A stretch of 64,000 nucleotides of DNA from Thuidium tamariscinum (lineage: Eukaryota; Streptophyta; Bryopsida; Hypnales; Thuidiaceae): NCBI GenBank assembly GCA_947034885.2, contig OX344754.2:23764501-23828500 (forward strand), read 5' to 3'. The position numbers and the translations under genes were made by a program. Positions 47,393 to 57,925 of this stretch are shown piece by piece. Within the stretch, counting starts at the first letter, position 1; every line of letters starts with the position of its first letter. Below the pieces are notes generated by a model. That model was given only the letters and a program-made list of their open reading frames with translations. It was not told where the DNA came from and did not search any database.

Positions 47393-47880
47393 CTACCAAC
47401 TCAAGAAATTGGAACTCCACAGACGACTGAGTTTTTCTACGTACACTGCCTTCTTCAGAAAGTGTTCGGCAACTATCCGCCTCTGAATCTTTCCTGTCGC
47501 TGTGCATGCGCGGCAACTCGTCAGCGAAGAAAATCCACTTGGGGATCTTGAACGCTGCCAAGTTCTTCTTGCAATGCTCCACTATATCTTTCTCAGTGGC
47601 TTGTGCTCCTTTGTTTAACACAATGCCAGCATTGACCTGAAGCAGAAGCAGGGACACATGTGTCATACTACAGGAACACTCCCAAGAACTGATCCATCGA
47701 CAAACCAGTGAAATAGTTGTGAAAAAGAAATCCGTCCTGGAGAGGTTCATTCGGGACTTGGGGGAGAGAGAACTACCTCTTCACCGAAATGCTCGTCAGG
47801 AGCAGCGAAGGCGACTGCTTCCGAGACTGCCGGGTGGGAAAGCAGAACAGCATGGATTTCAAGAGGTGAAATTTTCTCTC
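47393..47880 (-). pseudogene. 5'-truncated, frameshifted acyl-activating-enzyme relic (AAE3-like)
   Basis: Two exons of an ANL-superfamily adenylating enzyme C-terminus remain. Complement 47880-47777 encodes the GEKISPLEIHAVLLSHPA and VAFAAPDEHFGEE region. Complement 47636-47393 encodes VNAGIVLNKGA, KKNLAAFKIPKW and DELPR. The residues most resemble plant AAE3 (oxalate-CoA ligase), which forms oxalyl-CoA. The invariant ATGKIQRRIVAEHFL segment with the catalytic lysine is still encoded but in a different frame. Four extra bases (GCAT or TGCA, about 47503-47508) follow DELPR. No upstream exons with the AMP-binding motifs lie before the next gene at 48370. Both truncation and frameshift support a dead copy; an assembly error would explain only the frameshift. 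The downstream context is AT-rich repeats. Confidence 0.85.
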
Positions 47881-48369
47881 CTGAAAATACAAACTCAATA
47901 GTTCATCTCATGCATCGGAATAGTGTAAGTAATCATTTAATGTCTGTCAGCATTGGAAGCCCAGACCACATAGATTTCTCCCTTCGTCAAAAATTTACAA
48001 AATAAATAAAATGAGTCTCAAACTAAGTACATTGTCATTCCAACTTCTAGAACAATATCTACAGCATACTAGGGGCTGTCAGAGTTCAAGAGTTGGGCTG
48101 TAAAGTTCAACAACACTTCATCAACATCAACATGCATGCAGTCACTAGTGAGTCATTCAGAAGGCCAGTAGAAAAAGGTTGTCACTGAACATGTAATTTT
48201 TAATATTTACAAAGAGAATGATGAAGACATAGATTGCTCCAAGTACGGTAGAGCGAGCGAAAGTGATAGAACCCTCTAAGAGTACTCTTGTTCAGTAATT
48301 GCTAACTTGCTCTATAGCTTCAAACATATTCAAAAGCAACACTAGCTAGCTAGAGTAACGGAATTCCAT
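47881..48369. other. Spacer between the AAE relic and the Dof-like gene
   Basis: No AMP-binding exon was recognised here. The sequence nearest 48,369 is presumably the 3' untranslated region of the Dof-like gene. Confidence 0.4.
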
Positions 48370-49692
48370 CTAGTAAACCCAAGAGGTCATCTCTGTGACA
48401 TTGCGGGCCTCATCATCCTCGTTCCAATAAAAATCAGAAGACTCCTCAACCTCTGTCAAGGCTTGTTCGAACAAAAGGGGCTCGGGGATGTCATGGAATG
48501 CATCAGCATACGCCATGGTGGAGCTTTCATTGGACGAAGAATACTCTGAACTAGTAGATTGCCCAGATGCTACCGCCAGCATGGAATTCTTGTGGGCCAT
48601 TTCCATCTCCACATCCATCTGGCGGCAGACAGCTGTAGCAGCTTCCGCATAGTTCATGCTAGAAACACCCACTGATGAATTATCTTGGCTCCAGGAACCA
48701 GAATCAAATGCAGTCGAACTGTCCACCACCGAAGTTCCGTACATGACTTCCGGTACATTCGTGGAGGTAGACTCGGAAACCATCTCGACCAATTGATCTG
48801 AAATCGTACAAACATCAGGAGCCATTGCACTGGCCTCGATGAAATCCATCAACTCTGCATCTTCGTTGCTCCAAGTTGGAGGCAACATGTACTCACCACC
48901 CACAGTGGGCGTAGAAGAGAAGGCATCAACATTTGGAGTTGAGTCATTATTCTCAGGCTCTGTTAGAAATTCGGCCTCAACTAGGTCCCAATATGCAGCG
49001 GCTTCATCAGAAGGTGGAGGTAAGTAGTTTTCATCGTCCCCATTGGCAGTCCAGGAGAGGGGATCAGCTTGAGTATTTTCTTTGTCAGTCAATTCCATCT
49101 CAAGGAAATTTACGTACTCGGCATCTTCATCATTGATCTCCGGGAGCAAGTCGTTGCAAGTCTCAAGGGGCGTTAATGGATCAGCGGACACAGGCATGAA
49201 TGATCCGTCAAATGGCTGGTAGCTTCCATCGTTAGAGCTGTTGCAAACTGCATTTGGAAATGGCTCAGGCACCTTCTGGCGGCGAGGGACTCTTGTCTGA
49301 CACGAGGTGTGCACCAAACGCCTTTCCTCGCCAGTCCCCAACGGTCGCATTTGAAACTGTTTTCCACAACTGAGGCACTTGAAGCGTGGCTGGGAGAGAT
49401 TATGATTGTTGTAATACTTAAATGGTGCGTTGTCTGCTACGCCACAATGGTGACATTGCCTTGACAAGCACTTTATCTCCGGAGGGTCCTCATTTCTCTT
49501 TTTGGCATACATCCTGCCTTGTGGGCGACCGTGCCACCCAATTGTGAAAAACTTCGAGCAATGACTGCACTGGTGGCGTGGTTGGTCCAGCTTTTTGTTA
49601 TCAAAATATTTGAAGGTGCTGTCTGTGGATTCAGACCCGTAGTGGTAACAATGGTAGACCTCTGGCACAAGGGTTTCTATGGATGCCATCAT
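48370..49692 (-). CDS. Protein with two tandem Dof-like zinc fingers and acidic repeats
   Basis: A single exon encodes 440 residues. Finger 2 has C80-X2-C83-X22-C106-X2-C109 and the block FKYYNNHNLSQPRFKCLSC, which closely follows the plant Dof domain (YYNNYxxxQPR). Finger 1 (15-45) repeats the pattern (FKYFDNKKLDQPRHQCSHC) but has Tyr18 where the second cysteine should be; His17 might substitute. Basic stretches follow each finger, as in Dof proteins. Dof factors bind AAAG-containing DNA; function here is inferred as transcription regulation. The C-terminal 300 residues are acidic and aromatic with three related modules (about 182-201, 223-243, 269-290), suggesting activation domains. Two consecutive ATGs start the frame. 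A minus-strand TATA box lies near 49,980. Classical Dof proteins have one finger, so this could be a distinct family. Confidence 0.78.
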   Translation of the reverse strand: MMASIETLVPEVYHCYHYGSESTDSTFKYFDNKKLDQPRHQCSHCSKFFTIGWHGRPQGRMYAKKRNEDPPEIKCLSRQCHHCGVADNAPFKYYNNHNLSQPRFKCLSCGKQFQMRPLGTGEERRLVHTSCQTRVPRRQKVPEPFPNAVCNSSNDGSYQPFDGSFMPVSADPLTPLETCNDLLPEINDEDAEYVNFLEMELTDKENTQADPLSWTANGDDENYLPPPSDEAAAYWDLVEAEFLTEPENNDSTPNVDAFSSTPTVGGEYMLPPTWSNEDAELMDFIEASAMAPDVCTISDQLVEMVSESTSTNVPEVMYGTSVVDSSTAFDSGSWSQDNSSVGVSSMNYAEAATAVCRQMDVEMEMAHKNSMLAVASGQSTSSEYSSSNESSTMAYADAFHDIPEPLLFEQALTEVEESSDFYWNEDDEARNVTEMTSWVY

Positions 49693-49731
49693 CTCTAACT
49701 AAGTATGCTATAACATGCGTTGCGTTGCAAA

Positions 49732-49969
49732 GCTAATTCTAGAATGGAAGAACGAAAGAACGGAGTTGCCACTGCTAGTCAGGAAACGATAGAAGGAAGC
49801 GCAGCATGATCATGAGAGCAAAGTATCACTGTAGCAAAATGGAATGGGAAGCTAATTCCAGAACGGAAGAACGAAAGAACGGAGTTGCCACTGCTAGCCA
49901 GGAAACGGCAAAAGGAAACGCAGCATGATCACGAGAGCAAGGTAGAACTGTAGCAAAATGGATGGGAGG
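49732..49969. repeat. 119-bp tandem duplication in the leader of the Dof-like gene
   Basis: Two adjacent units, each starting GCTAATTCYAGAAYGGAAGA, share GAACGGAGTTGCCACTGCTA and GCAGCATGATCAYGAGAGCA. They differ by scattered substitutions. They lie between the TATA box and the start codon of the minus-strand gene, so they should be in its 5' untranslated region. Confidence 0.93.
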
Positions 49970-49976
49970 CCCTGGT

Positions 49977-49984
49977 CTTTTATA
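49977..49984 (-). promoter_or_regulatory. TATA box of the Dof-like gene
   Basis: On the minus strand the sequence reads CACTATAAAAGACC, a strong TATA consensus, about 285 bases upstream of the start codon at 49692. It predicts transcription starting near 49,950 and a leader that includes most of the tandem duplication. Confidence 0.6.
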
Positions 49985-50257
49985 GTGGGGGTGCGAGGTA
50001 TGGATTGGAAGCCGGCTCTACTGTGAGCCCATTGGTGCTTTATTGTGTCCTAGTTTGTTCTCGATCTCTCCTCCTAGTTATAGGCGTCATCATCTAGGTC
50101 TACATTGTAGTTGGTATTTATTTGTTCCTTTTCAACTGGTTGTTGGTAGCTTGTTCAATACTCTACATGCTCAGAGAAACGATTCAAATATAGAGTCAAA
50201 GTTTGGCATTGCATCACAAATTCATGATATAATACAAAGGGTCAGCATCCCCGAATC

Positions 50258-52952
50258 TCAAGTAATACAACGCTCCAGTTGCTTTGTAACAGCTGCCACA
50301 GACAATGCATCCACGGCACGTTTTGCCAACTTAACTCTCAGCACTAACATCTTCCATCTGAGCTCAACCTTCAGGGATGACTGCGGCCCCACACTATCTT
50401 TGAAGTGCCTGCAAAGAAACAACAACGGTAATTTAATGATGGAGCAAGAGAATCTTCGGAAAAATCTGGAGAATCAAGAGTTAGATGGAAACTGCAAAAA
50501 GATCAGAGTGGTCATGGCTTATGACACAGTCCTCTTCTTGAATTGTTGACTGCCACCTCTTGATTCGAAGTCCTCAATTCAAGTCTCTAATTGACGACAT
50601 GGGAGCGGCTCAAGAACTATATTGCATCTAAGGAAGGATCAAAAACTGCGGCCAGGATTATGGAGAGAAGTGACAACAGGCACTTACATTAGGTTACAAA
50701 GTGATTAAGTGATTTATTAATCAATCGCTCACATGGGTAATATTCGTGTACGGAGGTTCTGACTCAATTCCTGCTATGCGTGATAAGATTGCTATCAAAA
50801 TGCTGCCATCAATGAAGTTATATCCGAGGACTTACCGACAGAGGGGCACTTTGCAAGAATCACCCGTTGGACACATGCGTGAATGAAGCTCGAGAAACTG
50901 CCACATGCGCTTACAATGTACACATCCACCCGCAATTTGCAGTTTGCAATCAGAAAAATGGCGGGCAAGAGATTCCATTCTGTTACAAGCTGCATAGGAG
51001 CAGATTGTTAGACTTCCGTTCAAGAGTTTGTCTGCAGAAGCAATTGATCTGCATCCATCTCTGCAAATGTGCGTTAGTGCATCCATAGCGTCATACAGTT
51101 GCGCATATACTTGGTCATCCTCCAGCTTTGTTAGCTTATCCTGATTTTTCTGCAAAAAACACAAAACAAGGCTATATCAGCAGGAATGCCATTCATGAGC
51201 TAAGGACGAAGTTTACATATTTCCTCCCATGGCAACAAGACATCAAACGAAATCTACATCCATTGAGGATTAAGCATTGGAATGTCCTTATGAGACACCT
51301 GGCACCTACCATGCTTGCTCGAATAACGGACTCGATTAACTCCTGTTCAAGAGCTGGATCAGAATGCTTCATAGCCCTCCAGCCATCTGAGCGAACTACC
51401 GCCTTGAAGTCTGAAATGATTCGTCTTAAACACAGCAGATATAGACGGGGTGCATCACAGAGCCTGATAGTGAAGATAGTCTGAATGTCAACATGGGCTT
51501 CGCGTCAAAATTGACAAGCGACTATAACTTCACAGAAATACTGAGATTAGGACCAGCTATAGCAATCGAGCCTAATTATTGTGATTAAGGCAGTTTCTAA
51601 CATAAGCCCTGCCAAAAATCTACGCAACTAGATTCTCTACACAGTGACTTTTTTCTTTGTAAGCCCTACGGAACATACGCTTCCCATATTGTAATCAGTA
51701 TTGTACAGATAGATTGCCGACACTCTGAGAGACACCTAAAGAATACCCAGTACTTTCACCTCTTACGAGAGCCACATAAAGAATGATCACGTCCTGTCCA
51801 AACAATCTAGAGAATCTGCCAAAATTATCACTTAAACTTCAACATTTGACAGGAAAGTCTTAGAGAAGAGAAAGAGCACCTCGCTATAAGAAGGATATCC
51901 ACAACATTATCAATGTTCAGCTGCCCTTGCTCAAAGTGAATTGTACAAAGACGCTTGAGGGCTGGGACCACATATGTGTGGGCGAGCACCAACAAGTGTA
52001 GAGCACATTCCTCCATATCAGATTGCTCACATCTGGTCAAGCAAAGAATTTAACTCAGGGATCTCCACAGATTTCTGCATCTCCGACATACCATGAACCT
52101 TCACAATCTCATCGAGTTCGTATCAATATTTGTAAACCACAAGCAAACTATTTCCGGAATGATTTCGTTATCTTGGAATGATTTCCCTTATGATGAAGAT
52201 AGAATACATTTCAAGCCAAAGAAGACACACCGCGAGGAGTACAAATATCGGAGAAAACACCGAACCGCACGGAAGGGGACGCCAAGAATACGAAGAAGAG
52301 GTCGCCTTGATCTGCTGAGTTCCTTCACCAGACACAACTTGATTACCGGTGAGCTTGCCATCTGCAATTCATCAAGTTCAGAAAACTCAATCTTCCAAGC
52401 TTAAGGAAATTGCAAGAAACCATGGACTGGAAGAATTTGCACGTTCTCCTATTCAATATCACGACAGGGCATCACCCCAGATGTGTACAACGTAATTACC
52501 AGAATCGCTGAATGCACATAGATTCGACTCCCATCATCGGTGGACACAGCGATGTCGGTATTGTCTCCGTCGAAGAAAACCTGGTCCCATGCATTGAGAG
52601 TATGGTTGGAAACAAAGTTCCCGCTGCTGGTGCACGGATATTGCAACGTGGACGAAGTCGACCGCCATGGCTCCCGCTTCAAGGAAGGAAATGGAGGAGG
52701 TGCAGGCGGAGGTATTGGCGGGGGGGAAGACACAAGGGGTTTCTTCTCTGATGCCACGCTGCAAATTACGACTTCACTTTTGGATCTTCGCACAGTAGAC
52801 GACAATGAATCCTGCAAGCTGACTGAATCGTGATGAGCTAGTCGAGCACCACCACGGCGTTTAGTTGGAGGCACCAAAGACGAGGCTCTCCGTGAGAGTC
52901 CACGAGTTTGTGTCGCGAACAAGGCCTGTCCTGGAGGGGAGGCATTTGCCAT
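50258..52952 (-). CDS. BTB/POZ-TAZ domain protein (BT family), apparent frameshift in exon 2
   Basis: BT proteins are plant-specific. They carry a BTB domain for CUL3 ubiquitin ligases, a TAZ zinc finger and a calmodulin-binding tail, and function in hormone, stress and nitrate responses. Exons (complement): 52952-52500, 52362-52231, 52032-51880, 51463-51310, 51149-50836, 50408-50258. The N-terminus is long and Pro-rich. The BTB region includes DDGSRIYVHSAIL, SSPV and GVPFRAVRCFLRYLYSSR. The BACK-like part has HLLVLAHTYVVPALKRLC. The TAZ part has HICRDGC, CSYAAC, HFSDC, GGCVHCKRMW and KVPLCR. Exon 2 is 132 nt, but its flanking phases require 131. SSPV and GVPFRAV are in different frames, with the shift near the AAA at 52320-52322. 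Corrected length would be about 451 residues. As read, translation stops early in exon 3. Sequencing error, pseudogene or unrecognised splicing remain possible. Confidence 0.82.
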
Positions 52953-55206
52953 ACTTGATGGTAGATCAGAAGTCGATCACGAATTGGTGAAGCAATCAGT
53001 CAATCAAAACCGAGATTCCTCTTCTCTCCTCGTTAGCATCATGCCTTTCAGCAATGCTGTACAATCGATCGGTGGCGCACTAAGAGATAGGACACAACTG
53101 CATTGCAATACCAAAATGAAGAAGATTCGAGTTGAGTATAGAATGAAACGATCGAATTCCCAGCAAGAGCCCCTTGAAAACCTGCTGAATTCTGTTGTGT
53201 GCTTCTGCGAACATGCGATTTTATCACAAGGGAGCAACCAAACGACGAGATCGCGGGCTGAAAATTGATAGCCCGAGTGAGCAAGCGAAATTCAAAGAGG
53301 ACGATGGAAAGACAGTCCGCAGCTCATCATGAAGCTCAGAAGTAGGGTACTCACCTGAAAAATGTGCGACGATGTGTAGCACTAGCGTCTCCTCCCAAGG
53401 CTTCAACACTCCAACATCGCGATCAAATTCAACTAAGGATCTGAATTCAAGAAATTGCGACGAGATCTCGACAATCCAACTCACAAATCCAGTCGAAACC
53501 GAGAGCGGGACTGACCAGCTTCAAAGGGAATTCAGGCTAGGGCTCAAGACAACGTGCGGGCTTTCGAAGCCGCTACAGAGGGGGACAGCGACAGATCGAG
53601 AATTTTGGCGCTCGATTCGAATTCCGGTATGCAAAGATTGAGGAACTCTAAAAACGGCGGGGTTCTGTGAATTTCGATCGCAACAAATCGAGCAACCCGA
53701 CCGTAAACTGGCAAGCACGCAAACGCGGGCGGACACAAATTCAAGAATTACTCTCGTGGATGGTACGCAACAAGAGCCAGTCACCGTGAACGTACAACAG
53801 CCAGGGGTAGCAGACTCCCAGTTACAGCTATGCCGTTGAAGAATTCCTTCCTGCGCTACTTGTGTAATTTTTACAACCCTGTACCCACCATTGTGGTGTA
53901 GGATGTCACTGGTTCCAGCAAGTTTCAAAATCACCCAGTTGCGCAAGATACCCTAGCTTTTGAATTTGTAATAACATCTTGCTGACACATATATATAGCT
54001 TCGGATCTCAGTAAACCATCGCCAACCGAAGATGCGTGGAAAAACTCTGTTCTCATAAAAAAGTGAAAAAAACATTGTCATAGTGCAGTACTTGTTCAAA
54101 TGCAATCAGCTCGCACTGTAATTTGCCCCATAGACGCAACAATGCTTGTTCCGTGTGCTCGTGGGATCGAAGGCTTTGCGAGAATCATTATCTGGATTGC
54201 TGAGACGATAGGCAATTTGCCAAATGTCTCGTTGTTTTCCAGACACGATCTCGGAGATTGAAAGAAAGTGCTTTTTCCTCGAAAGCATCCCGTGTCCGAA
54301 CTGATATCGATTTTGGTCACCATAAGAATTTAAGAATCGGCAATTACCTCTTCACAAAATATATATTTCACCGAGTTTCGATGGTTCGATAATGCCACAT
54401 GAGTCTTCGTTGAACGAATACTCACGTGGATACCACCACCTCGAAATCGCATTCAAATTTCAAAAGGTTCTGTTCGAAAAACACGGACGAGGACGCAAAA
54501 TCATCGCGAATGCAGCAAAGTGCGGAGGACGATTCGAATGTCCCTCCTCCCAGCCTGTCCAGATCTGGTGCTAGCGTACAGTAGTAGATTCGAAGCGCCT
54601 CTTGAGCGCCATGGTTGGTCAATCGAATTAGGGTTAGCACGCGGAATGTCCCGGCCATGATTGCGACGCAGAAAAGGATAATTCGAGAGTAGGATCCAGC
54701 GCCTGTTCAAAGCCTTTCTTCGGTAACCAGAAAGGAAGAATCGGTCAAGGCCGTGTAGGGTTTAGTGAACTGTAACAGTAGGTGGACCGAAATGTTCGGA
54801 GTCTTCGACTTTCCCAGAAGTGTCCTGAAGTCCCGAAGTCTTCCCGGCTCCCGCGATCAGGCGGACGGGCGTTTGCAAGGAGGCCCACTTGGAAACTCCC
54901 CTTCAAGGTACCTTTCACAAATGCACTTCAATTTAGGGTGCCCGCGTAAGTACTACTTGCGTGCGAAATAGTATTCTCGCTTGTTTAAACCCCTCTTCCT
55001 TCTGATAGAATAAGTATGATCGCTTAGTGATTTCATCGAAGCTATCGAATCCATATCGTATCGATTGATGATGCTATTGTGGTTGACAGAGCTACGTGTG
55101 AAACAATCTACACTCAACGGCGCATGTTCGCGTTGTGGTCTCGAGTGGAGACCTCACTTTCGGAGGTCGTTCCTTAACGACGACGTTGGAAACCTGAGTG
55201 CCGCCG
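52953..55206. other. Region between the divergent BTB-TAZ and DC1 genes
   Basis: This is probably promoter and leader for BTB-TAZ (minus), with a TATATATA box near 53,990, and upstream sequence for the DC1 gene (plus). The many overlapping short frames show no family resemblance. A minus-strand frame at 54422-54658 (78 codons, ATG-started) has globular-looking composition but no recognised domain. A TAGGGTTT telo-box lies at 54,757-54,764. Confidence 0.35.
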
Positions 55207-55560
55207 GCAACTGTTGCGGATTCTGTGATTGAATTGATACGTTTCATTAATGTAAACCCTCTGGATTTCAGAGTCAGGGTTAGGAATGGCGGAAGTATAG
55301 CGCGACGCCTAATCGTAGCTCTGAAGTTCTGCGACTGCAATCACGGTTTCTGTGATTGAATCGATAGGTTTGATTAACGTTAACTGGCTCCATTTCGGGA
55401 TCAGGGTTGTGTAATTAGAGGACGAACCGCAATCGTAGGCGGGTGGAATCACGGTTTCTACGATTGAATCGATTTGCGGTAGGTTTGATTGCTGTGAACT
55501 GGCTCGATTTCAGCGTCAGGGTTGGGAATGGCGTAACTCCAGGGCGACGCTCCCCCGCAT
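55207..55560. repeat. Three degenerate tandem units upstream of the DC1 gene
   Basis: Units begin near 55210, 55345 and 55450, each with TCTGTGATTGAATYGAT (third unit TCTACGATTGAATCGAT), then GGTTTGATT-like and TCAGGGTT. The first and third end with GGAATGGCG and a GCGACGC block. They directly precede the start codon at 55585 and are probably in the promoter or leader. Minus-strand frames across them are shadows. Confidence 0.75.
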
Positions 55561-55584
55561 GTTCTCTGGTTTCGGCTGTCTGCG

Positions 55585-56625
55585 ATGGAGGTTGGTAGCA
55601 GTAGCAGTAGCAGCTCGTCTGGCCCTTCAGTCCGAATCCCGAAGCCGGAAGACATAGCTTCCTCATCTGGAGGGATCTCGGAGGAGGATTTCCACCGGAG
55701 TGACAGTGTGCCGAAGCTTGAGGATCTGATAGCTGGCGATTCACGTCTGGAGGAACTTTATAAAGGTGACGCTGCGTTGAAGCAAATCGCACAAGGAGAT
55801 CCCGGCAATGAAACAGAGGATGAGGATGGTTCTCTTGAGGATCCCCCAGAGCCTTGCTGTTTGCGTGGTCACAGCCTTCGTTTTCTCCCTGTGGCGCCAT
55901 ATCCTTCTGGATCCTTCGTTTGCAATCGGTGCACGGACAGACACACAGGGGAAGTTTACAATTGCGAGACGTGTCTGTTCGACCTCTGCCCTAATTGCGC
56001 ACTCACAGCTCCCTCTACAGAATCGAATGCTGTCATTCCTTTCATCTCGGTGCCCGAAATACCGTCGAGTTGGGGACGACCACGGCTAGGCTGCACCAAT
56101 CCTTCTCATACGCTGGCTGTGCTCGACACCGCGCCGTATGAAAGTGGAACCTACTTGTGTAACTTGTGTTTGAAAACGGGCGAAGCGGAGGTCTACCATT
56201 GCACTTCATGTACAGATTTCGACCTACATCCCGAATGTGCCAACATTGCCCGGGAGATTGTGTCGTTTATTCATCCCCACCACCGACTGCTCTTGCAACC
56301 TCCTTACAGCCGAGGGTACAATGCCATTTGTGATGGATGCCTGGAAAATTTGGGAGGCTCCCAGTGGGCGTACAGATGTGGGAATTCCGGGTGTGACTTT
56401 GATATGCATGCTCGTTGTGCGAAGTATGCGACGACCATTTTTCATCCTATTCATGAAGAGCATGAGCTGGTGCTCATTAATGAATCCACGGCGGGACCGA
56501 ATAGTCATGTAAGGTGTGATGCTTGTGATAACCCGGTGGACCCCAAGGAGCTTCTGTACCATTGTGAGGAGTGTGGATTCGACGTCCATCCGAATTGTGC
56601 TACAGGGGATCTAGTGCGCAGCTAA
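55585..56625 (+). CDS. DC1 (divergent C1, cysteine/histidine-rich) domain protein
   Basis: A single exon encodes 346 residues. After a Ser-rich and acidic N-terminal 90 residues come four DC1-type modules (about 95-138, 175-219, 230-278 and 290-338). Each has an H..L pair, CNxC or CDxC, then YxCxxCxFDxHPxCA (for example EVYHCTSCTDFDLHPECA). DC1 modules are zinc-binding and common in large plant families linked to defence, hormone and pollen functions, but their ligands are mostly unknown. No kinase or transmembrane part is present. The ATG at 55585 is the first in frame and precedes the Ser run. The gene lies head-to-head with BTB-TAZ. Function beyond zinc binding is not inferred. Confidence 0.9.
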   Translation: MEVGSSSSSSSSGPSVRIPKPEDIASSSGGISEEDFHRSDSVPKLEDLIAGDSRLEELYKGDAALKQIAQGDPGNETEDEDGSLEDPPEPCCLRGHSLRFLPVAPYPSGSFVCNRCTDRHTGEVYNCETCLFDLCPNCALTAPSTESNAVIPFISVPEIPSSWGRPRLGCTNPSHTLAVLDTAPYESGTYLCNLCLKTGEAEVYHCTSCTDFDLHPECANIAREIVSFIHPHHRLLLQPPYSRGYNAICDGCLENLGGSQWAYRCGNSGCDFDMHARCAKYATTIFHPIHEEHELVLINESTAGPNSHVRCDACDNPVDPKELLYHCEECGFDVHPNCATGDLVRS

Positions 56626-57922
56626 TTGGAGGTCTGAAAAGGAAGACTACCCTGAAATAGTCGTTTTTTCCACATCCTTGTAGGCACAAGTATCTACTCG
56701 GAGGTGAAACTTGATGGACGCTTTGGCTCTATGCAGCTCAGAGCCGGAAGCTGGTGACTCATGCGGACGATGTGCCACAAGCACGAAACACAGGTATCAG
56801 GAAGAGAGTAATCTAGTTCCTTTTCTAGGGTTATGCGGTGATTTTCATGGTAGTACTCAGGCAACAGATTATTTTGGTTCAAGTTTGGTGCCATGTCTGC
56901 GTGTGCATTTTGACGAGTTTCTACCAATATACATATTCACTGGAGCACATGATAGCTGGAGGGTGATGCGAGTGTAAATTTCATGAGATGGACCCATCTA
57001 CTGATCTCGCTCACCCACTGAAATGGGTTGTCCACCGGAAATTGCTACGCAATTGCGGAGAACTGAAGGGGTATGACGGCGTGCAGGGTTCAAAAGTTCC
57101 TCTGTACTCTAGTTCCTTGAATTAGGACCATTAAATAAAGAGTTTCAAGGTCGATATGAGTTTCATGTACCCCTGACAGCGGATATGCATTCTCTTGTTT
57201 ATGAGATATGCTAACAACTGGGACCAATAATTATGAAAACTTGAAAGGTCTGTGGACATCTCTACTTATTGTGGAGTACTGGTAAAGGGTAGTGGAAATT
57301 TGATTTACTAGCGGAGGTGGCAAGAGAACACCTACCGCATTACGTTCCATTTAGCTAAGTACGTCTTGCACTTCTTGGTGATTCTACGAATGTTCTGGAA
57401 CGAGCAGTTAGGTCTCTCTTGTCCTGCATAACTTTGGTTGCAAAATGGTGAAACGTATGGTGATCTGATGAACGGGAGGTACTGAGTGTAATTGAGAACA
57501 GCTTGGAGTGAAACTTGTGCGGCGGTTCTTTAGTCAGCTGTAGGAATTTGAAAGCAACATACACTCTGAGTATCCTTTGAAGGAAGAAAGTGATGTCAGT
57601 TTGCTTATTTGTCACTGAGTTGAATGTATTAACCTAGATGTGCAGATATGCATGACGTTGCATTTGACGCAGCTCTTGCTATTGTTGTGGGAATTGGGCT
57701 CTAGATTGTGGTTTGCAGGTCCTCGGAGAGCTTGATTTACGTATTGTCTTCACTGAAATTGTTTTGATGGAGAGTTGAGTTCTTGTTTATTTTTACTTTC
57801 TGGAAGTCTCTAATGTTCAAGATCAATCCTGCCTAGATTGGTGTTGGAATTTTTTTTGGTGGTTGCCTGTTATTTTGCAATTTTACTGCTGAATCTGCAA
57901 GAACAATTGTGGTTGTCTGAAT
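56626..57922. other. Downstream region of the DC1 gene
   Basis: The early part is likely the 3' untranslated region. No further gene, RNA gene or repeat was recognised up to the MITE at 57926. Confidence 0.45.
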
Positions 57923-57925
57923 TTA

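Noticed and set aside
53521..53946. 141-codon minus-strand frame with many cysteines
   Set aside because: The Cys spacing fits no zinc-finger or secreted-peptide pattern. The frame lies in the probable leader/promoter of BTB-TAZ.
55415..55900. 161-codon minus-strand frame overlapping the DC1 gene start
   Set aside because: It is antisense to the upstream repeats and the Ser-rich N-terminus of the DC1 protein, and has no domain.
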